64,000 nt of DNA from Zizania palustris (taxonomy: Eukaryota > Streptophyta > Magnoliopsida > Poales > Poaceae). The notes beneath the pieces were generated by a model. It made no database searches. It saw nothing but the letters and a program-made list of their open reading frames with translations, and was not told the DNA's origin. The DNA lies in contig JAAALK010000287.1 in assembly GCA_019279435.1 (NCBI GenBank), positions 14,570,162-14,634,161 of the forward strand, given 5' to 3'. Positions 23,469 through 34,207 of the stretch are shown in pieces. A program made the translations under genes and the position numbers. How positions within the stretch are numbered: position 1 is the first letter of the stretch; each line of letters begins with the position of its first letter.

Positions 23469-26342
23469 TGTAACACCCTTATTTTTCAAACTGTCAAACC
23501 GAAAATTTCAAACCGAATTTCAAAATTTAAATTTATTTAAAGGATGAAAAGCTTTGCAATTTAAAACCCTTAGCTGAAAATATTGAATTTTGAAATTTTA
23601 TAATTTTGTTAGGGTTCTTGAACCTTAAAATATTTTATAAAATTATTTTGGAAATTTTTAGAATTCAAATTCATATTTTAAAATTTAATACTATTTTCTG
23701 GAATTAAATTAATTCGAAAAACTATTTTTTTCCCTTAGTGGGCCGCTCCCTCGCTTTCGGCCCGACCGGCCCGCAGCCTGCTTCCCTCCCCTCTCTCTCT
23801 GCCGCGTGGGGCCCGCATGTCGGCGCTTTCCCCCACGCTGGCCTCCCCTCTCCTCTCTCTCTGGCCGCCGGGCCCCGCTTGTCAGGTCGCCAGCCCCTCC
23901 TGCGTGCGGGCCCCGCCTGTCGGCCGGATCCCCTTCTTCTTCGCGCCGGCCGCCCGCGCCCCACCCTCTCTCTCTTTCCTCCCCCGTCGCAACCGATTTT
24001 CGGTTTCGCCGGCGCCGCGCCCCCGCGTTCTCGACGTCCGCGCCCCTCCCTCCGGCTCCTATATATCGCGCCGCAACCGAATCCGTTGCCCATTTTCGCT
24101 TTCGTCGCTCCTCTTCGCCGGGATTCGCTTCGCCCCAAAGCTCACCGCCGCCTCTGTTTCCGCCTCCGGCCGCGCCTTGCCGCCGCCGGTGACCGCCTCC
24201 GCCTCCGCCGTCGGCTCCTTCGCCCTCGCCGTCCCCCGCTGATCCCCGGCGTCACCTTCGTTCGGCCATCCCGCCGCCATCCGCCCGAACGCGCCGCCGC
24301 CCAAAGCTCGCCGCTGGCCTCCTTCCGTCCTCGACCTCCGCCGCCCTAGGTACCCCCGTGACCCCCGCTTTCCCCTCTATCCATTTTTGCGATTGCCTTA
24401 GACCCTAGGGCCGCCGCTCGCCGGCGTTGCCGCTCGCCGCTGTGGCCGGAGCCGGGGAAGAAGACCCCCCTGGGCACCCCGTGTGCGTGTGCCGTGCCGG
24501 ACGCGTGGCCAGTCGTCCGATGGCCATCGGATGGTTGTGGCTGGCCCGGTCCATGGCGCCGGTGCGCGGGAGCGCCGTGCGCTCGGTTCGCCGTGAACTC
24601 GCGGTGCGCGCAGTCTGTGGTCCACCGTGGACCAAGTGCGCGCGTGCGTCGGTCCACCAGTCCACCGTGGACCGTTTCCGATGAATTTAGGTTTAAAATC
24701 TGGCAGAAATTGATTAAATCTTGTAAAATGCATATTAAATTCAAAATAACTCCGATTGAGCCCATTCAAATTTCCAAATGTTCATAAAATTATTTTCTAC
24801 ATGCTGATGTAATTATTTTGTACTGTTTGTATGGAAGATTGTACTGTTATTTAATTGTTTTGTTCTCTCGATGCTTTGTAGTCGAAGTCGAGGCGACCGA
24901 CGAATTGCCGATTGCCGCCGAAGACCCGAATCTTTGCTACGAGGATCAAGGCAAGTCACCGGACCCTCTTGTGGACATAGTTGATCATGTTGAACCTATT
25001 TTTCGCAATAAACGCTATAACCCATAGGTTAAATATTGCATTAGCGATAAACTGTTCACTTTGTAGTTTATCTAGTTAATATATAGTTTTGCTCCCTGAA
25101 GTGTAAACCCAAGCCATGCTTGTATCACCTCCTCCTTGTCGCCAGTGTCGTTAATAGTTAGCGCTGTATAATTTAGGCGCATTAATGCTAGCTTTAATAT
25201 AATTAATTTTAGTCGTCAGGTTATTTTCTCTAAACCCCTTTGGATATATATAAGTCTCGTCTCGTCGATTTCTGAATTGTGGAAAGCATTGTGGAGTCGA
25301 AGTGATGTTGTGCATGGTGGGTTCCGGGTGCAAGCTAGTGCATTGGTGGTCGCACCCGGGGCACTATAAGGACCGGTCTGCGGGATCTGTCGCGAAGCAT
25401 AATCGTGCTAGCCACAAGTCTATGGGTAAGGCCTAATCCGTAGTATGGGTCGGTTCAGCCGGATGCACCGAGCGGAGGAGACAAGATCATCTATCGGGAG
25501 TTGCCCAGTGATGACTTGTGCTGACGAGGCACTAATGGGGGTCGCACGTCTACCAATCGGGGTCTACTCAGACGTTATGAGTGAGATCCCAGTGGAGCGT
25601 CGATGAAACCTAGTGAGGTTGTCCTCTTGCTGAGCCAGACATGCGAAAGGTTTTGGCATGAGTTCCTTCGGGGTGACGTGGTGTCATCTCGACACACTGT
25701 TGTGTGCGGGAGCGAGTGCCTTGTGGGTAAATTAGTACACCTCTGATCAGAGTATAACTTTTCGAAATGCCGTGCCCACGGTTACGGGCGGCCAAGTGAT
25801 GTTCTCCGCAGTTAGCTTTCAGTGTTGAAGTTGTGAATTGCATGTCATGATCAGTATGGGTTTGAAAGAGCGAGTGGGCACAGGTGTGCAACTCGAGGTA
25901 GTGGAAAGTTAAGTTCTGTTATTTAATTCAGCATGTTTATTTATGTTTAACACTGCTCATTAAATATTAAATAACAATTAATCTGCTTTTACGCAAATAG
26001 CCTAGTTATGCATCCTTGTTCAATAGCCATCATTATATGCATGTCCGTGGCTTGTTGAGTACTTTGTACTCACCCCTCGTGGGCTAATTCTTTTAGATGT
26101 CGTGTACGAAGAAGAAGTCCAGGAGTAGCATCCCAGGCGAGGAGTCAGATCCTTGGAGCCAAGGCGTTCTGCAGCTGAATCATTTTGCTTCCGCTTTATT
26201 TTGATTTGTAATCAGTGTAGCCTATGAGCTACGTACTCGTTTTATTTCCTTTTAATTCGTTGTCAGCTGTGATCGTCTTGTAATAATGACATTTCATTTA
26301 TATTCAATGAATTTGTGGTTCGTGAGAACCCGGGTCGTTACA
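23469..26342 (+). repeat. 3' LTR of element III
   Basis: 2874 bp, from TGTAACACCC to GGGTCGTTACA. Compared with the 5' LTR there are about 22 substitutions, mostly transitions, and a 17-bp deletion in the GC-rich part (near 24272) between short direct repeats. The small acidic frame around 24878-25027 is retained. Confidence 0.95.
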
Positions 26343-26545
26343 GCCTCAGCCTGTCACTGGGTCTGATGTCTACTTCTTGAAGGTTATCGGTCACGGCGAA
26401 ACCCTGGCCGAGTTTACCATCTGTTTTGTCGATGTCGTCTTTATAGGGTGAACTTGGGTTGTTTACTGTGGATTGGTCCAACCCCGCCATCTGTTACTCC
26501 AATGGTGTTACTGTTTTGAGTCTTGTCTGACCGATGGGTGAAGTC
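26343..26545 (-). pseudogene. Protease-RT linker remnant of element II
   Basis: On the minus strand it encodes VNNPSSPYKDDIDKTDGKLG, then QGFAVTDNLQEVDIRPSD, which matches the linker preceding RT in element I (KLGQGFSSADPLEQVDIGD). It continues on the other side of element III at 17126. It directly follows the PBS, showing that gag and protease of element II were removed by a deletion ending here. Confidence 0.8.
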
Positions 26546-26549
26546 TGGC

Positions 26550-26568
26550 GTCCCACTATGCGTGCCAA
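26550..26568 (-). other. Primer binding site of element II
   Basis: Minus-strand TTGGCACGCATAGTGGGAC, a few bases inside the 5' LTR boundary. The form TTGGCAC...GTGGGAC is a common Gypsy PBS; the tRNA was not checked. Confidence 0.6.
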
Positions 26569-26573
26569 AAAGC

Positions 26574-27374
26574 GGTTGGTGCATTTTTTGTCACACTTTG
26601 ACACACGCGTGGCCTGGGAAATCTACTTAACTCTAGTTCAGGTCCTACGTTCTTAGAAAAAAGGGGTTCAAGGTGTGCCAATCTGTTTGACCCTACAACT
26701 GATAAGGAAACATGAAAAAAATAATCAATAGCATAGCTTATCGACTATCAAGCCGATGACCGCAATGAGGATGGAATAATCGTGGAATATCATGTTGATC
26801 GACCATAGGGCCGATGACCATGGGTGAAACAATCGGGCGAGTGTGGCATCAACCGATGAGATGGACAATTTACACATATAGGTTGATGAGCGCTTTTCGA
26901 TGGCGAATAAGATGTGGCGTTGAATTGAAAATAACCTATCGGTTTGTTCTTCGACGAAAATAAATAAAACATGCCAGATAACATGTCTATATCATGAAAA
27001 TCATCACAATAACTAGATCAGACCTAATCAAGACAGTAGCTAATCACGATGATCTTAATAATATATCAAAGTATCGAACATTCTTTATTTAGATGAACGG
27101 TATACAGCATAAAAAAGATATAATAGCAAGAGATATCGGACTCAGTCGATGAAGCCTCAAACTATCACACCTAGATCGCATCAATCTAAGAGAACAATCT
27201 GATGCAGCCTTAGATCTAGTCAATACACCATGAAACTGACGATCATACTGTTTCGATGTTCACCTCAAGAGATCAATCTGATGTAGCCGTGAGGATACTA
27301 ACCTAGTTGATACAATCGTCGGGGGTGGCGGGACTCACCTCTTCGCCAGAAATCGGAACGATGCAGCCCAGCTC
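26574..27374 (-). repeat. 5' LTR of element II, truncated
   Basis: Aligns with 9230-10045 of the left LTR, including GTCACACTTTGACACACGCG and AGTAGCTAATCACGATGATC. The first bases read GGTTGGTG in place of TGTTGGTG. The alignment stops at about 27374 (CAGCCCAGCTC), so roughly 290-300 bp of the outer U3 side, with the promoter, is missing and CACTA sequence follows directly. Confidence 0.9.
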
Positions 27375-27518
27375 CAGAGACTTTGTACAGTGTATTTTTC
27401 ACTTTTAGCCGATTGCATTTTGCCGGTGCTCAGTGAACAACTCTCATTGTCGAGTGCCTGAAAAAATACGCTCGGCAAAAAAACTAGGTACTCGGTATAG
27501 AGATGTTTTCTCGTAGTG
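27375..27518. mobile_element. CACTA-like element, right terminus
   Basis: The end GTTTTCTCGTAGTG is the complement of CACTACGAGAAAAC, a classic CACTA terminal inverted repeat. Sub-terminal words TGTCGAGTGCC and CGCTCGGCAAAA precede it and match words at 7200-7860. The TSD could not be tested because the left terminus was not found. Confidence 0.75.
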
Positions 27519-29498
27519 CACCTCTAGTACCCCACACTTGGGTGGACTATTTGGTGATTCGCTAATATTTTCATTATGATATATAGTTAGAAACAAAAAA
27601 GTGTTTAATCTAGTTTAGTCACTAAAAGCATATATGAAATAGGCGGAACACGGACAACAAAAAACCTATGACGATCAAACTAATGACCTCTTCGTAAAAA
27701 AGAGGCACCTTCTCCGTTGCTCCGCTAAATTTTTTTGGTGACAATGCACGCTAATACTTCTTTATTTAATCTCATGTATCTCACGGCACGCGGAGGCGCA
27801 CCCGGTATGTCCCTAGGTTCGCCCCTGCGGGGCAGGCTAAGACGACAGTCAACTGCATGCAGCTAATTATGTTGCCCGAAGAGACGAAACTGACTTGGTC
27901 AGGGGCCTTCGATTATTTTGATTTCCTAGCACATCCTGCTGGGACCGATATGATGTAACGTGTATGCAGTATGCGTACTGATGAACACATGAGCATAAAG
28001 TTTAATTCCAACTTGGTGCGCATTCAGTTAAATTGATTGCCCATCCATATTTTAAAACAAATCGATCTGCTACTCGATCATCAGGCAATATAATTGACAT
28101 TTCACACACTTTTGTCATCGTTTGATAGTCGCCGCGCGCTGTGCAAACTTCAACTTCTATATATTATAATAAGAGGGGCCAAAATTTATGTACCATAGAA
28201 AAAATATAAAATTGATGTTCGATCTGTTCTCTTTTCATTTCTATATAATCATTTTTGTTTCCATTTTTTAAAACGAACCAAAAAATTCCGTTTGTTTTTA
28301 TCTCGCTAGAAATAATTTTAGATAAAATGGCAAAAATGTTATTGGCAATTAATATCCCAACATTCCCAAACTAGTAGTGGTGAAGAAAAAACGTCATGCG
28401 CCACTCAAGTACTAGAAAAAAACTTTATCTAACGAGTAAATCTAGCAGAACTTTTTCTATAAATCTGGCCAACTTCATTTCTATCGATTATGAATTTCAT
28501 AATTATTAAATTATTAAAAATCAATTTAGAGCACCGGTCAAGTGCAAGTTTATATTTATTAATCTCAAATTTTGAAACTCATAGACCAAGACTATATTTT
28601 AAGAAGTATTCATATAAACAGCGAGCACTCACGGTTACATATATACCAGTAGTCGATAATTTCTTGTGAACCAATTCGTATAATTTAATTCTGGATCGTT
28701 TCTAATTGGGCTAAATATTAGAGTGTGTAACCTCCAAACCAAGTCTACTGGTCAAGCCCAACTAGAGCTACGACGACTAAGGTTTTGGATCCATTCAACC
28801 CAATTAACAAAATAGCTGGATCCACTAGTCATTAATATATAAGTAAATTATCTACTTTCAGCTATACGAGTTATATATAAATATTTATAGCATGTCTGGA
28901 AGCACCGGTTAACGAACTAGTCAAGATAATGTACTTATACGTGCATGTGTAATTTACAGTGTAAATTACCACCTACACGCGTTTAATTAGCTTTTTATAA
29001 ATTACGTAGTATAACACATTTATCTGATGGCAGCGTCATATACCATGAGAGAGTGGGCCAGATGAAACACATGTAGAAACTTTTTATTATGAGAAAATAT
29101 ATCATTTTCGTAATAGCAAACCGATAAAAAACACACTAGTACGTACTATATAATTATATGGGAAATTTGAGTTAACAAAATTAATACTAAAATTATGGTT
29201 TCTCAACAACTCTATAATTAAACTTCTTACATATGCATAAGAAAAAATGTTCTTCTACCTTAAGTATCGTTTGTTCTTTTGCTTATGTGATGATCGAAAT
29301 CCCTAAATCCACACATTTCAAACCACCTCAACGATGCATGCTGACAAGTGACAAGGGCATCCATCTATTGATATACAACCGGAGACCTTGACTTTGAATG
29401 ATAGAGCCCATAAAAAGCAAAGGCCATGAGCTAGCTGTTAGCCAGATCAGAGTGGTGAGCCAGAGCCGTCCACCGGACATTGTTGCCAAGCACCAACA
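27519..29498. other. Intergenic, upstream of the lectin kinase pseudogene
   Basis: AT-rich DNA without a convincing coding frame. I see no LTR or clear terminal inverted repeats. The last few hundred bases would be the promoter region of the kinase pseudogene, but I cannot single out a certain TATA box. Confidence 0.5.
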
Positions 29499-29758
29499 AT
29501 GGCTGCGGCGAGCTCGCCGCCCTACCCATTCGCTGTCGTCTCCCTCTGCTTCTTGCTGGCGCTATGCAACCACGTACCATATGCCACCCCAGACCTTCGA
29601 CCTCGACCTGTCCAAGCAGCAGCCCACAGACATAAGCAACATCATAAGGACAGCAGGCGCCGCTTCCATCCACTCCGGAATGATCGAGCTGACATTAAAC
29701 GACCGCTCGAAAAACATAACCAACAGCACGGGCGCGGTTTGGTATGCGCAGCCTGTGC

Positions 29759-31704
29759 CAGGGTTTACTATATCGATATATAACAAATATCGGAGGTCGG
29801 TGATAAACGGGAATATCGGATTTATCGGAATTCTATCGGTGATAGACAAAAAATTTCGGCCAAATTTTAAAATTTTTTATTATTTTACACAGAAATAAAC
29901 ATATATCATTTCTAAATTTTGTAACATCAAAAACTACACTCAATAATTTATAAAAATATGATTTTCTATACATTTTGGTTAATAAATTCATGCGCTCGCA
30001 GTTCCTTTTGACTTATTTTAATATAAATCCTAGAAATACAATTAATAAATTAAAAATAGTAAACTGAATTCAAATGAATATTTAACGGTTAATTTACTTT
30101 CAAACTCATATTATTTATTCTTTAAATCATAATTAATCATTGTAGAATCTCCTCATTTTTAACATCCTGCATTAACAATTTCTCGGAATATTTTAAATTT
30201 TTATCGTAGGATCTAAATGTCAAATTGTAACAGCATAACAAATATATCGGTTTTTACACTTTATTTGATTTTTTATAATTAAAAAACCATGAAGCTTTGC
30301 ATTGCCGATCGAGTGTCGCAACCTAAATTTTTCAAAATTTCTTTAAATTTAGTGGTTAAGGCCTACAAATGGACCAAAAATATGAATATAATTTTTTATA
30401 AATTTTGGTTAATTATTTCATACACTTGTAGTTCAAATGTAACTTATTTTAATATAAATCCTAGAAATACAATTAATAAATTAAAAATAATAAACTTATC
30501 TGGAAAAATATCAATCTTTTATATGGGATAATATACGTTGTATTTTGATAGTATAAAAAATTTCAAGTTCAAAAAAGATTTAACCTTTAATTTTCTTTCA
30601 AACTCATCTTATTCATTTTTTCAATCATAACTAATTATCGGAGAATCTCCTCATTTCTTAACATCCTGCATTATAAATTTCTCAGAATATTTTTAAATTT
30701 TATCGTACTATATAAATGTCAAATTGTAACAGCATGCAAAATATCTCGTTTTTTTGAATTTATTTGATTTTTCTAGAATTAAAAAACCATGAACCTCTGC
30801 ATTGTCAATCGAGTGTCGCAACCTAAATTTTTCAAAATTTCTTTTAATTTAGTGTTTAAGCCCTAGAAATGGACTAAAAATATGAATATTATTTTTTAAT
30901 AAATTTTGGTTAATTATTTCATGCACTTGTAGTTCAAATTTGACTTATTTTAAATTTTTTTCATAGGATAATATACATTGTATTTTTATAGTAGAAAAAT
31001 TTCAAGTTCAAACAAAGACTTAACCATCAATTTGATTTCAAACTCATCTTATTCATTCTTTAAATCCTAATTAATCATTGGAGATTCTCCTCCTTTCTTA
31101 ACATCATGCATTACAAAATTCTCGGAATATTTTTCAATTTTTATCGTAGTATCTAAATGTCAAATTGTAACAACACGACAAATATCTTGTTTTTTAGACT
31201 TTATTTGATATTTTTAGAATTAAAAAACCATGAAGCTCCACATTGCCAATCGAGTGTCGCAACCTAGATTTTTCAAAATTTCTTTCAATTTAGTGGTTAA
31301 GGCCTACAAATGGACTAAAAAATATGAATATGATTTTTTTATAAATTTTGTTTAATTATTTCATGCACTCGTAGTTCAAATTTGACTTATTTTAATATAA
31401 ATCATAGATATATAATTAATAAATTTAAAATAGTAAATTGTTCCGGAAAATTTTGAAATTTTTTCACGGTGTAATATACGTTGTATTTTGATAGTAGAAA
31501 AAATTTCAAATTCAAATGAAGAATTTACCATTGATTTGCTTTTAAATTGATACTCGGAGAAAGCTGGAGAGTCACGAGATAAAATTTCAAATTTATTTTC
31601 AAAATTCCAAAATTTTTGGGTGATAAGCTTGATATATCGGACCTTAATGATAATACGGATATATCGGATTTATCGGAAATTTATCACTGATAAGGTTAAC
31701 CCTG
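29759..31704. mobile_element. Non-autonomous hAT element with 8-bp TSD
   Basis: Termini are CAGGGTTTAC and GTTAACCCTG (complement CAGGGTTAAC), flanked by GCCTGTGC at 29751-29758 and 31705-31712. An 8-bp TSD with a CAGGG terminus is diagnostic of hAT. Sub-terminal parts carry words such as ATATCGGATTTATCGG on both sides. The interior is AT-rich tandem module with no transposase, so a partner would have to supply it. It sits in the lectin exon of the kinase gene. Confidence 0.93.
29880..31560. repeat. AT-rich tandem module inside the hAT element
   Basis: The landmark CGAGTGTCGCAACCTA recurs at about 30310, 30810 and 31252, giving unit lengths of about 500 and 442 bp. Each unit also holds ACTTTATTTGAT, CATGAACCTC/CATGAAGCTC and TTCATGCACTTGTAGTTC variants. 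Homologous to 7861-9205 and 55333-56540. Confidence 0.85.
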
Positions 31705-32931
31705 GCCTGTGCCGCTCTGGGACAACGCCACCGGCGAGCTGGCTAGCTTCACCACCAACTTCTCCTTCCAGATCACGATTGACGAGGGGAGCAGTAAGTT
31801 TCCGCCTGGCGACGGGATGATCTTCTTCCTCACCCATTACGAACCGGTGGCATTGGGCGCCGCCGGCGGGAGCCTCGGCCTCTTCGACGGCAACTGCAAC
31901 AACACCTTGACTGGTGACCGTCGTGCCGTGGCCGTTGAGTTCGATACCTTCTATAACGAGGAGTGGGACGAGAGTACGGCCCACACCCAGCACGTCGGCA
32001 TCGATGTCAACTCCATCAAGTCGGTGGTGACCACGGACACGATTCCGCCGGCGCAACTCGTATCGAACAGTTCCACTTCCACCATTAACAATGCCACGGT
32101 GAACTACGACAATGGGACAAAATTGTTGGCAGTCGACCTCCGAATCAACAATACCTTGTACCATGTCAATTTGACCATAGACCTCAGCAAGGTTTTGCCG
32201 GAGGAGGTGGCCGTGGGCTTCTCCGCGGCCACCGGCGAGGTTGCCGAGTTGCATCGGGTAAAGTCCTGGACTCCTGGTCATTCAGCTCCACTCTCCAACC
32301 TAAGGAATATCTTTTACCAAAACCCATCAAATCCGAGCCTTCCATCAAATTGTTGGTCATGGTACTAGTTCCTGTCGTCGTCGTGTGCGCGGTTGCCGGT
32401 GTGCTGCTATGGCTTTGGAAGAAACCGAGGAGAAACTGAGAAAGCCAACAAATGGCGGCGCCACTGTCGACACGGAGTCCGACGACGAGCAACACGACGT
32501 GGACGACGCCAGAGCCGAGCTCGAGAGAGGGGTGACCGGCCCGAAGCGGTACCACTACCGCGAACTCGCCGACGCGACGAGCGACTTCGCCGAGGAGAGG
32601 AAGCTCGGCCGAGGTGGTTTCGGCAGTGTGTATCGGGGTCTCCTCCGAAGTGACGATCAGCCGGAAGGCGCCGTTCCGGTGGCGATAAAGATGTTGTCGC
32701 CGGAGGAGTCCTCGCAGGGGAGAAAGGAGTTCGAGGCAGAGGTGAAGATCATAAGCCATCTCAGGCATCGGAACCTGGTGCGGTTGCTTGGCTGGTGTGA
32801 CAGCCGCAAGGGGCTCCTGCTTGTCTACGAGCTTGTGCCAGAAGGGAGCCTAGCAAGCACATCTATAACACTGACGAGCTTCTAACTTGGTCAGAGAGGT
32901 ACGATAGCTTTCTACGATTCCATATTTTTTA

Positions 32932-33077
32932 GGGTTAATTTTTTCTGTGCCATTATGATTTTTACGGTTTGCCAAAATGTCATCGTTGTGTCACTGCCAG
33001 ATGGGGGCCGCCACAGTCACTGACAGTAGCATGTAGGCAATTTCTAAAAATTATAATGACATGTGAGTAATTTTCCC
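32932..33077. mobile_element. Mutator-like MITE with 9-bp TSD
   Basis: 146 bp with imperfect terminal repeats (GGGTTAATTTTTTCTGTG against the complement GGGAAAATTACTCACATG) and the 9-bp TSD TATTTTTTA at 32923-32931 and 33078-33086. Other copies are at 55562-55706 and, partial, at 39060-39145. The shared centre is GCCACAGTCACTGACAG. Confidence 0.88.
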
Positions 33078-33145
33078 TATTTTTTATTCATATTGAATAT
33101 ATTGTAATATTGTATTAAGATACCTTAGATAACAAGTTGCTGCAT

Positions 33146-33412
33146 CATATACTCCATAGTAATTATAAGAATTAAATACGAATTAATTATAAAACTAATC
33201 GTTTAACCTCAAGACTAATTAATGAAACAAATCTATTAAATCTAATTAATCCATTGTTAATACATTTTTACTATAGCATCACGTTGTTAAATCATAAACT
33301 AATTAGATTTAATAGATTTATCTCGCGAATTAACATGAGGTTCTGCAATTAGTTTTATAATTAGTTTATGCTTAATTTTCCTAATTAACATCCGGATATC
33401 CGATGTGCCGAT
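33146..33412. mobile_element. Fold-back MITE
   Basis: The left half contains CTAATTAATGAAACAAATCT and TATAAAACTAATCG. The right half contains their inverted counterparts (AGATTTATCTCGCGAATTA, AGTTTTATAATTAG). A long imperfect hairpin can therefore form across the element. Exact termini and TSD are not certain. Confidence 0.6.
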
Positions 33413-34207
33413 GTGATAAGATTAAAATTTAACTCAAACAATATGAAACCCATTAATAAACCAGTATTCAAATGGGCAAAATTAATCGTGTGTTACATTG
33501 TAATCGATAGGTACAAGATCATCGTGGGATTAGGATCTGCCCTTTATTACCTTCACGAAGAGTGGGAACAATGCGTCGTGCACGGCGACATCAAGCCGAG
33601 CAACATCATGCTCGACTCGTCGTATAACACCAAGCTAGGTGACTTCGGGCTTGCCAAGCTCATCGACCACGGCAAAGGATCGCAGACGACGAAGAACGTG
33701 CTCGGCACCGCCGGGTACATCGACCCGGAGTTCGTGAACACACGCCGGCCGAGCACGCAGTCGGATATCTACAGCTTCGGCGTCGTCCTCCTCGAGTTAG
33801 TATCAGGCCGGCCGCCTGTAGTCCTGCACGAAGACGCGCCGCCATTCATTCTGTTGAAATGGGTGTGGGGATTCTACGGCCGGAACGCGACCATCGACGC
33901 GGCGGACGAGCGACTGCGGAGCGGCGCCGAGGACAACGAGCGGCAGATAGAGCGCGCGCTGGTCGTCGGGCTGTGGTGCGCGCACCCCGACCAGAATGGG
34001 CGACCGTCGTCCATCGCGCAGGCCATGCATGTCCTGCAGTCGGACGACGCGAAGCTGCCGGCGCTCTCGCCGCAGATGTACATGGCCTCGCCCGGGAACT
34101 TTGCCGTGGGCGACTACAGTCTCTCCGGCATCTCCTCCTCTAACAGCGGCGTCCCCTCTTCGGCTACCACTGGCACAACACGTTCGTCGGGTTCGTTTGC
34201 CAATTGA

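Larger units (their letters stand above)
17132..26342 (+). mobile_element. Ty3/Gypsy element III (Tekay/Del-type chromovirus), gag-less
   Basis: Complete LTR-to-LTR element of 9.2 kb with a perfect 5-bp TSD GCCTC (17127-17131 and 26343-26347). It has LTRs of about 2.9 kb, an initiator-Met-type PBS, a PPT and pol with a C-terminal chromodomain. The interior is only 3.4 kb: nearly all of gag and protease are absent, and the first gag codons run straight into the RT linker. Chromodomain plus long LTRs starting TGTAACACCC point to the Tekay/Del clade. The LTRs differ at about 22 positions and one 17-bp indel by eye (about 0.8%), so this is the youngest datable insertion here. Confidence 0.95.
9230..27374 (-). 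mobile_element. Ty3/Gypsy element II, host of nested insertions, gag-less
   Basis: Minus-strand order from the right: truncated 5' LTR (26574-27374), PBS (26550-26568), a short pol linker, element III as a nested insertion, RT/RNase H, integrase, a 3' region with an antisense gene, a nested solo LTR, PPT, and 3' LTR (9230-10338). The gag and protease regions are missing: only about 200 bp separates the PBS from the protease-RT linker. About 290-300 bp is missing from the outer end of the right LTR, so a TSD cannot be tested; the left flank is GGTTT. Without the nested DNA the element is about 7.7 kb. Confidence 0.88.
32899..33510 (+). other. Intron-like interruption in the kinase domain
   Basis: Begins GTACGATAG after CAGAGAG and ends ATCGATAG before GTACAAG, so GT-AG removal restores the kinase frame across an AGG codon. 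Lectin kinases of this class are usually intronless, and GGTAC occurs at both edges, so an insertion that happens to be spliceable is an alternative. It contains the two MITEs below. Confidence 0.6.
29499..34207 (+). pseudogene. L-type lectin receptor-like kinase pseudogene
   Basis: Intact relatives are plasma-membrane kinases with an extracellular legume-lectin domain. Order here: signal peptide from the ATG at 29499 (MAAASSPPYPFAVVSLCFLL); legume lectin (FDLDLSKQQPTD...GDGMIFFLTHYEP, AVEFDTFYNEEWD, HVGIDVNSIKS); a transmembrane stretch (LVPVVVVCAVAGVLLWLW); and kinase with GRGGFGSVYRG, VAIKML, HGDIKPSN, DFG and a tail to 34207. Breaks: a frameshift near 29590, a hAT insertion at 29759-31704, an 8-bp duplication at 32264-32279, a further shift near 32420, a 1-bp loss near 32853, and an intron-like block at 32899-33510. 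The HGD form of the catalytic loop makes it non-RD. The lectin frame resumes exactly across the hAT element. Confidence 0.93.

Noticed and set aside
29499..34207. Functional lectin receptor kinase with one large intron
   Set aside because: The 1.95 kb interruption has hAT termini and an 8-bp TSD, and at least four other frame breaks are present.
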